Under the pieces are notes generated by a model. That model was not told the origin of the DNA. It was given only the letters and a program-made list of their open reading frames with translations, and searched no databases. A program made the position numbers and the translations under genes. A stretch of DNA of 64,000 nt from positions 1 through 64,000 of the forward strand of contig LNEI01000017.1 in NCBI GenBank assembly GCA_001464455.1, in the 5' to 3' direction. Numbering within the stretch: position 1 is the first letter of the stretch; each line of letters starts with the position of its first letter. Below, in pieces: positions 35,735 to 43,901 of the stretch. The stretch comes from Acidobacteria bacterium Ga0077534 (lineage in GTDB: Bacteria > Acidobacteriota > Blastocatellia > Pyrinomonadales > Pyrinomonadaceae).

Positions 35735-36807
35735 TTCCTGCCAACATAATAACCTTTTCGAGCCCGGACGGTCATCCCGGTTCGGTTCTTGACGTTGACC
35801 GTGATAGTGCGAAACTCGGTGCTTGTCTCCGCCTCGCTGTCGGGGTAGTAGCTGAGCACGTACTGCTGCGAAAGTTCTGCCGCGATGCGGTCAAATGCCT
35901 GGGTCAGTTCGTCGTCATCAATGGGCGAATACACCGCACCACCGGTTTGCTGGGCGAGTTCGATCATCCTTCGCTCGGCCGTCAACGCACGAATGTTGGC
36001 GTTGCCGCCGCGGACTCCGGTGCGTTTGTAGTTCTCAAACTCCTTTGTTTTCACGACATAAACCTGACAGTCGTTACTCTGAAGGGCCTTTACGACACCT
36101 TCGAGCGTGGTTTTGAGATCGCTGTAGGTATCCTCGCCGTCTGAAACGATCACGACAACGCGCCGACCGTTGGCGGATTTCAGATACTCGGCGACCTCGA
36201 CGATGCCATCGAGTAATGCCGTCGCCCCTTTGGGTGGAGGGAACATCTCTATCGACTGCGTTAATGCCGAAACATCCGACGTCAGCGACTGCTCTAGTTT
36301 TGTGTAGTCGGCAACTGAGAATAACGCCGCCTTGTCTTTGTCCGGACGGATAACGCGACGAAAAAAGCGGACCGCGGCGTTTTTTTCAAACTCGCGAGCA
36401 ACCGTAACGCTCGAGGAATTATCAAAAAGCATCGCCAGACGGATCGGGGCGTCGCTCCGTGTGAGTTCGCCAATCTCGACCACTTTCCCGTCTATTTTTA
36501 GCTCGAAATCCGAGAGCCGAAGGTTCGAGATCGCTCGACCATTCGAGTCGGTCACTGAAACAGGGATCGGTATCAGAACGGACTCGACCTTGATCGTCTC
36601 ATCGTCCGTCGATGGTTTGGGCGTCGTATTTAGAATGGGTTTATCGGTCGAGTTCGTCGGCTGGGTCGGCATGTAGACGACGGACGGGCCCGGGATGTTC
36701 TTTGGCGTAGGGGTCGCAGTGGGTTTCGTTCGGCCGGACTGCGCGGCGGCTGTCGTCACAAAAAACATGACGAGAAGGAGAATAATATTTGCCGGTCTGA
36801 TCAGCAT
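35731..36807 (-). CDS. Secreted VWA-domain protein (fifth VWFA-related copy)
   Basis: 358 residues. A signal peptide is followed by a Thr/Pro-rich linker (to about residue 70), a beta domain ([20 protein letters not shown]) and a VWA domain with a complete MIDAS: DNSSS after LAMLF, the Thr of GATALL, and SDGEDT. It is about half the length of the tandem four because it lacks their C-terminal half; it ends soon after the VWA domain. The last codons overlap xerC, and the two are likely in one transcript. Confidence 0.85.
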   Translation of the reverse strand: MLIRPANIILLLVMFFVTTAAAQSGRTKPTATPTPKNIPGPSVVYMPTQPTNSTDKPILNTTPKPSTDDETIKVESVLIPIPVSVTDSNGRAISNLRLSDFELKIDGKVVEIGELTRSDAPIRLAMLFDNSSSVTVAREFEKNAAVRFFRRVIRPDKDKAALFSVADYTKLEQSLTSDVSALTQSIEMFPPPKGATALLDGIVEVAEYLKSANGRRVVVIVSDGEDTYSDLKTTLEGVVKALQSNDCQVYVVKTKEFENYKRTGVRGGNANIRALTAERRMIELAQQTGGAVYSPIDDDELTQAFDRIAAELSQQYVLSYYPDSEAETSTEFRTITVNVKNRTGMTVRARKGYYVGRK

Positions 36808-36857
36808 TCTTCGCCTATTGGATTACGAAACCGCGTAAAAATATGCCCCGGTCAAAA

Positions 36858-37595
36858 TTAAACTGCGATCAACTTTACGCCTGCAAACAATAGCACTACC
36901 GCCAGCACACGGCGAAGCGTGATCGAATCGAACTTCCTGCTGCCCAGCGTCGACCCGATAAAGCCTCCGACAATTGCAGCCGCGATCCAAAACCAGACCT
37001 CGGAAGGAAGTCCGCCGAGTGCCCCGCGAGAATATTGACCGACCAACCCGGCGGCCGAGTTCACAAAGATAAACAGAACCGAAACTCCCGCTGCCACACG
37101 CGTTTCGGCCCATCGCATTAGCAGCAAAATAGGCGTCAAAAAGATCCCGCCGCCTACCCCCACCAACCCCGAAAGCAGCCCGATGATCGCTCCGATCAGT
37201 AGACAGGCGATGATCGGCGGTTCTTTGACTACATCGTCATTTTTGAGCTTGATCGCTAAGCGAACCGCAGCAAGCACCAAAACGGCACCGAGAACGATCT
37301 TATAGATATTTGTCGGAAGATTGATCATTCCTCCGACCACGGCCATCGGGATCGACGCCGCCGCAAAAGGCAAAAATATTCGCCACGAAAAGTGGCCAGC
37401 CCTGTAAAACTGCACCGTCCCGATCGAGGCAACAAAAAGATTCAGGATCAATGCCGTCGGTCGCGTCACCTCCGGAGCCACCGCCAAAAACGCCATCACC
37501 GCCAAATACCCCGAAGCCCCGCCATGTCCAACCGACGAATACATGACGGCCACGAGGAAGATGGCAAAGATTATTAGGATCGCGGTTGATTCCAT
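36858..37595 (-). CDS. TauE/SafE-family sulfite or anion exporter-like permease
   Basis: 245 residues with about eight transmembrane helices. Family hallmarks: MYSSVGHGGASGYLAVMAF in the first loop and GLVGVGGGIFLTPILLLM in the second half, the duplicated glycine-rich motif of TauE/SafE (DUF81). Members move sulfite, sulfonates or other anions; the substrate here is not known. The ATG at 37595 is used; an extension upstream would be encoded by the nested palindrome. Its start lies 17 bp from the edge of that palindrome. Confidence 0.88.
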   Translation of the reverse strand: MESTAILIIFAIFLVAVMYSSVGHGGASGYLAVMAFLAVAPEVTRPTALILNLFVASIGTVQFYRAGHFSWRIFLPFAAASIPMAVVGGMINLPTNIYKIVLGAVLVLAAVRLAIKLKNDDVVKEPPIIACLLIGAIIGLLSGLVGVGGGIFLTPILLLMRWAETRVAAGVSVLFIFVNSAAGLVGQYSRGALGGLPSEVWFWIAAAIVGGFIGSTLGSRKFDSITLRRVLAVVLLFAGVKLIAV

Positions 37596-37611
37596 TGTCA
37601 GACTATTTCTG

Positions 37612-37823
37612 GTCGCCAACGGCGACAAACATTAAAGCCTAGGGTGCAATGAGCGGTAGCGAATGGAACCCTAGGAAAGATGCGACGATTCGCCGTCCCT
37701 GAAGGGGACGAACATGACTGCAATGTTGCTCCCTTTCAGGGAGCGAAAAACTTGGCCGATCCTACCTAGGGTTACGCGGAAACCGCTTCACCCTAGGCTT
37801 TAATGTTTGTCGCCGTTGGCGAC
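37612..37823. repeat. 212-bp nested palindrome, copy N2
   Basis: Perfect 35-bp terminal inverted repeats: 37612-37646 (beginning GTCGCCAACGGCGACAAACA) and 37789-37823. Inside are CCTAGG-containing arms, a hairpin GTCCCTGAAGGGGAC and a hairpin GCTCCCTTTCAGGGAGC. Layout and length match N1 at 29048-29264. The 3' end of the next gene lies inside it, so the repeat supplies the last codons and the stop. The perfect arms suggest recent insertion or ongoing selection for pairing. Confidence 0.88.
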
Positions 37824-38132
37824 AATCGAGTCAAAATCATCCTCACGCGTGCGGCGATTTCGAATCCAAATAACGATGAACGGAAGCAAAAATGCAAAGC
37901 CGCCGAACAGGAAAACCACGTGAGCGACATAGCTCATTCGAGTGTCCTGACATGTGGGACATGGCGTCGGGTTTTCCATGTCGATACCGTCGCATAGAAA
38001 ATGATGCTGACGATTATCAAAGAGATAACAATTCCCTGGCAACAGGACTTGCGAAATCCCTAAACAAACGATCAACAGGAATACTGCGACAAACCCCGCA
38101 ATTACTAACTCTTTATCTGTTGATTCCCGCAT
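37800..38132 (-). CDS. Hypothetical two-TM membrane protein
   Basis: 110 residues with two hydrophobic segments (about residues 12-32 and 65-88). Between them is a loop with paired cysteines (CYLF, HFLCDG, PCPTCQD) that could form disulfides or bind a metal. No family recognised. The last codons, including the stop, are contributed by nested palindrome N2. The ATG at 38132 is used; a TTG at 38159 would extend it into aspS. Confidence 0.5.
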   Translation of the reverse strand: MRESTDKELVIAGFVAVFLLIVCLGISQVLLPGNCYLFDNRQHHFLCDGIDMENPTPCPTCQDTRMSYVAHVVFLFGGFAFLLPFIVIWIRNRRTREDDFDSIVANGDKH

Positions 38133-38139
38133 TTCGCAT

Positions 38140-39984
38140 TCAAACGTCGCTAACTTCAATCCCCAACTCCTTCAACTGCGAACCATCGACCTCGCCCGGC
38201 GAATCCATCATTAGGTCCTGGGCCGATGCGGTTTTGGGGAACGCCATGACGTCGCGGATGTTTTCGGTGCCGCAGAGGATCATGCAGGTGCGTTCGATGC
38301 CGGCGGCGAAACCGCCGTGCGGAGGCGTGCCGAACTCCAATGCGTCGAGGAAAAACCCGAACTGCGTCCTCGCTGATTCGAGCGACATGCCGAGAGCCTT
38401 GAAGTTCAACGCCTGAACATCCTTCTGGTGAATACGGATCGACCCGCCCGCACATTCGTAGCCATTGATAACGGCATCGTAAGCCTTTGCACGAACCTCG
38501 CCGAGCAGATGATGCTGGCTTTCGTCGTTAACCGCGGTCGTGAATTTCTCAAGATCCTCGTCCATCGGCGAAGTAAACGGATGATGCGCCGCCGTGTAGC
38601 GATCGGTCTCTTCGTCGTGCTCGAACATCGGAAATTCGGTGACGATCAGCGGTTTATAGGCTGTGCGGTCGATCAGATTTTCGCGTTTGGCGACCTCGAT
38701 GCGAAGAGCTCCAAGGGAAGCCGCAACGACCGATCTACGTCCGGCGACGATGAGGACGAGATCACCAATGACAGCGCCCGACGCAGTGACAAGCTGACCG
38801 ATCTTTTCCTCGCCAAGAACCTTGAGTAACGACGATGTCGTCTCTTCGCCAACCTTTATCCACGCCAGAGCTCCCGCTCCGTAACGTTTTACAAAATCCT
38901 GTAGATCGTCGAGCTGTTTACGCGAATATTCTGCCTTGCCCTTGGCGACTATGCATTTGATCTCGCCGCCGGACCGCAGGCTGCCAGCCTGCGAGTTTTC
39001 AGGAGCGAGCACCGCCGCAAACGGAGCAAAATCCGTATCCCGCAGGTCATCCGAAAGATCAACCAACTCCATCTCAAACCGCATATCCGGTTTGTCCGAG
39101 CCGTATCGGCGCATCGCTTCCGCGTGCGTCATTCGCGGCCACGCGACGGGCAATTCGATGCCACCGACCTTTGCAAAGACGTGATTGAACATACCCTGCA
39201 TCTCGCGGTACGCCATTTCCTGGTGGGCAAACGACATCTCCATATCGAGCTGCGTAAATTCCGGCTGGCGGTCTGCCCGGAGGTCTTCGTCGCGGAAGCA
39301 GCGTGCGATCTGGTAATACTTATCAAAGCCCGAGATCATCGTCAGCTGCTTCAGGATCTGAGGAGATTGCGGCAGAGCAAAGAATTTGCCTGTGTGAATA
39401 CGCGAAGGCACCACAAAATCGCGTGCCCCCTCAGGCGTCGATTTGAGCAATATCGGCGTTTCGATCTCGATAAATCCTCGGGTATCAAAATACTCGCGTA
39501 TCGCCGCAACCGCCTTGGCCCGTGTGCGAATATTATGCTGCAACTGCGGCCTTCGGAGATCGAGATAGCGGTATTTCAGACGCGTGTCTTCGGCCGCGAG
39601 ATTTTCGCTGCCCGCGACCTCGAGCTGAAATGGCAGTACATTGGCGTCGTTCAGAAGGAGAATCTCGCTAACCTTGACCTCGATCTCACCCGTCGGAAGC
39701 TTCGCGTTTTTCGCACCTTCGTCGCGTCGAACGACCTCGCCTTTGACAGCGATCACGAATTCGCCGCGCAGATTCTTCGCCTTTGCATGAGCGTCTTTCG
39801 CCGTCTCTTCGCTCACGACAACTTGCGTCACACCATCACGGTCACGCAGATCGATAAACGTAAAAACGCCAAAATCACGCTTCTTCGCCACCCAACCCAT
39901 GAGAACCACAGATTCGCCGACATTCTCGACACGCAGTTCCCCGCAAGTGTTTGTTCTCTCTAAAGTTCCAAGTACGTCTAACAT
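38140..39984 (-). CDS. aspS: Aspartyl-tRNA synthetase (bacterial type)
   Basis: 614 residues, class IIb synthetase. An N-terminal OB-fold anticodon domain (to about residue 110) precedes the catalytic core. Motif 2 is YQIARCFRDEDLRADRQPEF, and motif 3 is GGFAAGIERTCMIL near the end, with a bacterial GAD insertion between. Within the insertion region lies an unusual ENSQAGSLRSGGEIKC segment that coincides with a palindrome at 38975-38993 and reads like an in-frame insert. The start is the ATG at 39984 (MLDVLGTLERT); the open frame upstream runs into a REPIN-like repeat and is rejected. Confidence 0.94.
   Translation of the reverse strand: MLDVLGTLERTNTCGELRVENVGESVVLMGWVAKKRDFGVFTFIDLRDRDGVTQVVVSEETAKDAHAKAKNLRGEFVIAVKGEVVRRDEGAKNAKLPTGEIEVKVSEILLLNDANVLPFQLEVAGSENLAAEDTRLKYRYLDLRRPQLQHNIRTRAKAVAAIREYFDTRGFIEIETPILLKSTPEGARDFVVPSRIHTGKFFALPQSPQILKQLTMISGFDKYYQIARCFRDEDLRADRQPEFTQLDMEMSFAHQEMAYREMQGMFNHVFAKVGGIELPVAWPRMTHAEAMRRYGSDKPDMRFEMELVDLSDDLRDTDFAPFAAVLAPENSQAGSLRSGGEIKCIVAKGKAEYSRKQLDDLQDFVKRYGAGALAWIKVGEETTSSLLKVLGEEKIGQLVTASGAVIGDLVLIVAGRRSVVAASLGALRIEVAKRENLIDRTAYKPLIVTEFPMFEHDEETDRYTAAHHPFTSPMDEDLEKFTTAVNDESQHHLLGEVRAKAYDAVINGYECAGGSIRIHQKDVQALNFKALGMSLESARTQFGFFLDALEFGTPPHGGFAAGIERTCMILCGTENIRDVMAFPKTASAQDLMMDSPGEVDGSQLKELGIEVSDV
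38975..38993. repeat. Palindrome inside aspS (CGCAGGCT-GCC-AGCCTGCG)
   Basis: A perfect 8-bp stem with a 3-nt loop inside the aspS coding sequence, in the region for the bacterial insertion domain. It encodes part of SQAGSLR in frame. The flanking residues read LAPEN before and SGGEIKCIV after, so a short insert relative to the family is likely. Alignment to other AspRS sequences would decide. Confidence 0.6.
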
Positions 39985-40014
39985 AATAATTAAGATATCT
40001 TTGCCCACGAATTT

Positions 40015-40127
40015 GTCGGAACCGCCTGCGTCAGCGGGCGGCATTCAACGCTCCGCGAAATCAACTCCACCCGCGTAAGCACGTTCGCGAAAATCCATCT
40101 GCGCCCGCTCACGCAGGCGGCTCTGAC
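40015..40127. repeat. REPIN-like inverted pair of palindromes (copy 2)
   Basis: The left unit begins GTCGGAACCGCCTGCGTCAG (40015-40043) and the right unit, 40100-40127, is inverted. The left stem CCGCCTGC/GCGGGCGG encloses GTCA; the right unit carries extra mismatches in its stem. It lies in the region upstream of aspS, between that gene's start and the terminator at 40130. The translated left unit gives PPADAGGSDK in one frame, a false N-terminal extension of AspRS. Confidence 0.8.
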
Positions 40128-40129
40128 AA

Positions 40130-40167
40130 AATAAAAACGCCTTTCGATTTGCGACAAACGAAAGGCG
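40130..40167 (-). terminator. Rho-independent terminator
   Basis: On the minus strand CGCCTTTCG and CGAAAGGCG (40138-40146 and 40159-40167) form a perfect 9-bp stem with a 12-nt loop, followed by TTTTTATT. It sits about 120 bp after the secreted-protein gene that ends at 40289, and ahead of aspS on the same strand. The 120 bp between shows no gene. Confidence 0.8.
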
Positions 40168-40288
40168 GAGCGTCGATCAAACTAACACTCTCGCCTACGT
40201 ATTATTATCGTCGTTAAACCGAACTGCGTTCATGCCAAATCTGAATGATACTGGATAGCCGTCCGTTATCGCAAATTGCCGAACACCA

Positions 40289-40846
40289 TCAATACTTTCT
40301 GTTGAAATCGGCAACAAAAGTTCTTGCTTCGACCTCGGTGTCGAAAATGTATAGACCGACATCGGCAAATCTCGCCGCGGAACCGTTCTGCGGAACATAC
40401 CTGCGCTCAGCTTGATTCAAAAAGTAGGTAATGCGGTTGGCATTGGGGGGAATCTTGAATACCCCGTGCGTAGTTACCCAAACATCGGGTTTTCCGGGTC
40501 GGCAAAGCATATTCTGCAAATAATCCTCTATTTTCTTTTCGCTGTGCATGTAGCCATAGAGATACGGCAGGCCCGTTATGACACCGTCCGGCTCCACCCG
40601 CTCGCTGGAGCATCGACCTATAAACAAAACGAATTTGCCACTCGACCCTTTCGGCAAAGATACATCCTGGGAAAAAGAACCCTGGTTTCGAAGAACGAAA
40701 ATTGTTTGCACACCGTCCATCTCCGTCACCGTCTCACCGCTCTTGTTCCACTTCTCGGCAAGGTAGTTGCTCCCGCTCTGGGCAACTACCGTTGTAGCCG
40801 CCAAGAACGCAATCGCTAATATTAATAACAACGGTGATCCACTCAT
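40289..40846 (-). CDS. Hypothetical secreted protein
   Basis: 185 residues. The N-terminal hydrophobic segment (SGSPLLLILAIAFLAATTVV then AQSG) looks like a signal peptide cut at VVA-QSG. The mature part is soluble, with a pair of cysteines (IGRCSSERV and NMLCRPGKP) that may form a disulfide, and ends TFVADFNRKY. No family recognised. The ATG at 40846 has a G-rich GGGGGG ribosome site 7-12 nt upstream; the longer frame starting further upstream would place the signal peptide internally. Confidence 0.6.
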   Translation of the reverse strand: MSGSPLLLILAIAFLAATTVVAQSGSNYLAEKWNKSGETVTEMDGVQTIFVLRNQGSFSQDVSLPKGSSGKFVLFIGRCSSERVEPDGVITGLPYLYGYMHSEKKIEDYLQNMLCRPGKPDVWVTTHGVFKIPPNANRITYFLNQAERRYVPQNGSAARFADVGLYIFDTEVEARTFVADFNRKY

Positions 40847-40923
40847 CAGAATAGAGTCCCCCCACTTCAGATTTTGCTTAGGATTATATGCGATTTTCTT
40901 TTCGATGCAATAGAATTCTCTGA

Positions 40924-41763
40924 TCAAAAATAGAATCTTGCAAAGAAATAAAGTATGGGTCCCCCGAATAACAAACTATCGAGCCTATCGAGAACGCCCC
41001 CATGGCCGGGGATGATCGAGCCTGCATCTTTTGAGCCGGAGCCGCGTTTCATCGCGCTTTCGCAGAGATCGCCGAGGACTCCAAAGGCGGCGAGGACCAT
41101 TGCTAGTGGGATCGAGTAAAGGAATGGCAGTTCGGGGAAGAAAGTCGCGGTTGCGAGAGCCGCGAAGCCTGCGGCTGCGATGAGGCCGCCGATGAGGCCT
41201 TCGACGGTTTTGCCCGGTGAGATTCCGGGGGCGAGTTTGTGTTTGCCAAGTACACGTCCGGCGAAATAGGCTCCGGCGTCAGAGCCGAAGATAATTAAGA
41301 AAAAGTATGAAAGCAGATCGGTTGAAAGTTCAGGTTTTGTCTCAAACCCGACTCGCATTGCGACCAGAAAGCCCCCAAGAAACGCGACGTAGAGCACGCC
41401 CAGCATCGTCACGCCGACGCCGGTGAGCATCTTCGAAAAATCTTTCTGAAATCGAAAAGTCTGCGTGATCAGCAGCAGTATCAAGATTCCCGCAAGCGTT
41501 GCGATCAGCAATTCCGGCGCTTTCGCGGGAGCGTCAAAGACAAACCCGATAAACAACGCCGCCATGCTGAGATATCCGATCCCCGCATCTGCCTTTAGCT
41601 CGAGTTTCTTGGTAAGGGAATAAAACTCAAACAACCCCGCCGCGATCGCCACTCCCGCGATCGCCACAAACAACCAAACCGCCTCACGCCACCACAGCGG
41701 CAGAATGATCGCCGCTATAACGATCGGTAGGGCAATGGCGGCTGTTACGATGCGTGTTTTCAT
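40924..41763 (-). CDS. cdsA: Phosphatidate cytidylyltransferase
   Basis: 279 residues with about eight transmembrane helices. The C-terminal CDS signature is intact: SAMKRGSGSKDAGSIIPGHG and then GVLDRLDSLLFG. It forms CDP-diacylglycerol from phosphatidic acid and CTP, the precursor of most phospholipids. It follows uppS on the same strand, the usual uppS-cdsA order. Short direct and inverted repeats fill the 66 bp between the two. Confidence 0.95.
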   Translation of the reverse strand: MKTRIVTAAIALPIVIAAIILPLWWREAVWLFVAIAGVAIAAGLFEFYSLTKKLELKADAGIGYLSMAALFIGFVFDAPAKAPELLIATLAGILILLLITQTFRFQKDFSKMLTGVGVTMLGVLYVAFLGGFLVAMRVGFETKPELSTDLLSYFFLIIFGSDAGAYFAGRVLGKHKLAPGISPGKTVEGLIGGLIAAAGFAALATATFFPELPFLYSIPLAMVLAAFGVLGDLCESAMKRGSGSKDAGSIIPGHGGVLDRLDSLLFGGPILYFFARFYF

Positions 41764-41765
41764 AA

Positions 41766-41828
41766 AGGTGGGCGGTGGTCAGTCGTCAGTCGCCGGACCT
41801 ACCGACCATTGACCACCGACCATTGATC
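41766..41828. repeat. Short repeat cluster (GACCATTGACCACC type)
   Basis: Between uppS and cdsA, GTGGTCAGTCGTCAGT is followed by CGACCATTGACCACCGACCA and further ACCATTGATCAC. The units are tandem and in part inverted (GTGGTCA against TGACCAC), so the transcript can fold. Similar clusters of other sequence occur at three more gene junctions in the window. Confidence 0.55.
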
Positions 41829-41829
41829 A

Positions 41830-42603
41830 CTACTTCACGCCCCCAAACCGCCGATCCCGCTTCTGATAATCGAGTATCGCCTCGAAAATATGTGGCCTTC
41901 GAAAGTCGGGAAATAGCGTCGGGGTGACGTATATCTCGCTGTACGCGAGCTGCCAGAGGAGGAAGTTCGAGATGCGAAATTCGCCGCTTGTACGGATCAT
42001 TAGATCAACTTCGGGCAAGCCGTGCGTGTAGAGGTTCCTCTCTATGTCTTCTTCGGACAATTGCTCTACGTTGTCTCCCCGTTCCAGCACCTGCGCGGCG
42101 GCCCGACGGGCGGCTTCGACTATCTCGGCACGGCCACCGTAATTCAACGCAACGCTCATCGTCATTCCGGTGTTCTCACGAGTAGTTTCCTCTGCCCGAT
42201 GTATCTCAGTCTGGACGTCCTCAAAAAGGCCTTCGATGTGCCCGATCGCTTGAAATTTGATGTTATGACTGTGAACCTCAGCGAGATCGGTGCGGATATA
42301 GCGTTTGAGCATCGTCATCAGCCCTCGGATCTCGGCACGCGGGCGTTTCCAGTTCTCGGTCGAGAAGGCGTACAGTGTTACCGCCTTGATCTCGAGCCTG
42401 CGGCACGTGTCGATGATCGCCCTGACTGATTCCGCACCCGCACGGTGTCCGAAAATGCGCGGCCTTCCCTTCGCCTGCGCCCAGCGGCCGTTCCCGTCCA
42501 TGATTACTGCGATATGAGCAGGTATGCGCTTGGAATCGATCGCCGCGAAAAGCTCGGCGTCGATGGATTTTGGTTTGATGACGCCTTCGAAACCCTTGAG
42601 CAT
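41830..42603 (-). CDS. uppS: Isoprenyl transferase (undecaprenyl diphosphate synthase family)
   Basis: 257 residues, cis-prenyltransferase. The conserved start HIAVIMDGNGRWAQAKGRPR holds the catalytic Asp; GHRAGAESVRAIIDTC and LYAFSTENWKRP follow. IRTSGEFRISNFLLWQLAYS and the terminal DYQKRDRRFGG are also conserved. It makes the C55 (or similar) carrier lipid for cell-wall synthesis. The order with cdsA supports the call. Confidence 0.95.
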   Translation of the reverse strand: MLKGFEGVIKPKSIDAELFAAIDSKRIPAHIAVIMDGNGRWAQAKGRPRIFGHRAGAESVRAIIDTCRRLEIKAVTLYAFSTENWKRPRAEIRGLMTMLKRYIRTDLAEVHSHNIKFQAIGHIEGLFEDVQTEIHRAEETTRENTGMTMSVALNYGGRAEIVEAARRAAAQVLERGDNVEQLSEEDIERNLYTHGLPEVDLMIRTSGEFRISNFLLWQLAYSEIYVTPTLFPDFRRPHIFEAILDYQKRDRRFGGVK

Positions 42604-42607
42604 AAAA

Positions 42608-42754
42608 GTCAGAACCGCCTGCGTAAGCGGGCGATGCGCAAATTAAAAACGAGACCAGACACCGTAACGCAATAATTGCTCGCGTTGAAATTATTTTGCT
42701 TACGAATTTCGCTCTGAATGTCGTATGCCGCCCGCTTACGCAGGCGGTTCTGAC
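42608..42754. repeat. REPIN-like inverted pair of palindromes (copy 3)
   Basis: Left unit GTCAGAACCGCCTGCGTAAG (42608-42636; loop GTAA) and inverted right unit 42726-42754. They enclose about 90 bp with no gene. The right unit contains the end of the DUF952 gene, supplying its SEPPA tail and stop codon. The left unit starts 4 bp upstream of the uppS start codon. Confidence 0.85.
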
Positions 42755-43035
42755 AGAACCCGCACGATCGCATCCCGATTTATCGGCCCGTAAATATGCG
42801 GATATATCTCGCGATTTGTCGACGGCTCTTTGATCATCCGCGACATCAGCCGGTCTGATTCGATCTCGAGGATCACCAGTTCCGGCTCGGATGGGTAGTA
42901 TCTTTCGATCACCCCCGGCAACTGATCCTCAAAGCTGCAATGGATAAAGCCTTCGCTTGCCAGACTCGCATGCCGATACAGGCCGCCGTCAAACGCCGCC
43001 CATATTTCCGGTAAAACTATGTGGTAAATGAGCAT
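42736..43035 (-). CDS. DUF952 domain protein
   Basis: 99 residues starting MLIYHIVLPEIWAAFDGGLY. Conserved DUF952 segments: SEGFIHCSFEDQL near residue 27, LVILEIE near 52 and REIYPHIYGPINRDAI near 75. The family is small and of unknown function, with a fold compared to glutathione-S-transferase-like or cyclase domains. The last six codons and the TAA lie inside REPIN-like copy 3, so the native C-terminus has probably been replaced by the repeat. Confidence 0.85.
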   Translation of the reverse strand: MLIYHIVLPEIWAAFDGGLYRHASLASEGFIHCSFEDQLPGVIERYYPSEPELVILEIESDRLMSRMIKEPSTNREIYPHIYGPINRDAIVRVLSEPPA

Positions 43036-43139
43036 GGTCAGATTCCGGAAGAAAAACTAACCACCGATAAATGCAGATAAAGAATCTGATTATCCGTGTC
43101 CATCTGCGTTCATCTCAGGTTAAAAATTCTCTTCCCTGC

Positions 43140-43892
43140 TTAGTCGTATTCAACCTTGTGCAGCGTCAAGCCTTGAGCGTTCGCGGTCTTGCCGGCTAGG
43201 TTGCGGTCGCCTGATACTATTGCCGTCTGAATTGTATCACTATCTTTTTCGCCGCGCCCGACCTCGAGCATTGTGCCAACGATCGAGCGAACCATGTATC
43301 GCAAAAAGCCCGTCGCAGTGATGCGAAACTCGATCAACGCCCCTTGCGCCGCAGGGTCCCAACGAGATTCCACGGTGAAATCAAGTACGGTCCGAACGCG
43401 GCTATCGCCGTCCGATTTCGCCGACGCAAAGGCGGTCCAGTCATGCTCGCCCAGGAAAAAACGGGCCGTCTCGTTCATACGACCGACATCGAGCGGTTTC
43501 TGCTCATGGTGGGCAAATCTTCGCCAAAACGGCGACATAACGGGTGCATTGACGACCCGGTAAATGTACGTCTTTCGCTTCGCCGAAAAGCGAGCGTGAA
43601 ACTCGTCCGGGGCCTTTTCAGCCTTCATTATCCGGATATCACGCCAAAGATTGCCGTTGATCGCGTGTTTGAGCCGGTCTGGTGTGAATTTGCTGTGCAG
43701 GTGGACATTCGCGACCTGCCCCTCGGCATGAACCCCCGCATCAGTTCGCCCCGAACCGCTAACCGAAACCTCGCGATCAGCCAGCATCCCGATGACTCGC
43801 TCCAGTTCGCCCTGGATCGTCCGGTCGTTTTCCTGCACCTGCCAACCGTGAAAATCGGTGCCGTCGTATTGGATAAGAAGTTTGTAATTCAT
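43140..43892 (-). CDS. truA: tRNA pseudouridine(38-40) synthase
   Basis: 250 residues. The start YKLLIQYDGTDFHGWQVQEN and the catalytic GRTDAGVHAEGQVANVH (Asp near residue 51) are diagnostic; FRITATGFLRYMVRSIVG occurs near residue 200. It converts uridines 38-40 in the anticodon arm of many tRNAs. It starts 9 bp after the ATP-grasp gene ends, so it may be in one transcript with it. Confidence 0.95.
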   Translation of the reverse strand: MNYKLLIQYDGTDFHGWQVQENDRTIQGELERVIGMLADREVSVSGSGRTDAGVHAEGQVANVHLHSKFTPDRLKHAINGNLWRDIRIMKAEKAPDEFHARFSAKRKTYIYRVVNAPVMSPFWRRFAHHEQKPLDVGRMNETARFFLGEHDWTAFASAKSDGDSRVRTVLDFTVESRWDPAAQGALIEFRITATGFLRYMVRSIVGTMLEVGRGEKDSDTIQTAIVSGDRNLAGKTANAQGLTLHKVEYD

Positions 43893-43901
43893 CGAACTCT
43901 T

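Noticed and set aside
37596-37628. Extension of the TauE-like protein (LATRNSL)
   Set aside because: Encoded partly by nested palindrome N2; the hydrophobic core starts at the ATG at 37595.
39985-40044. N-terminal extension of AspRS with PPADAGGSDK
   Set aside because: The extension is encoded by REPIN copy 2, not by AspRS; the ATG at 39984 begins the conserved OB-fold domain.
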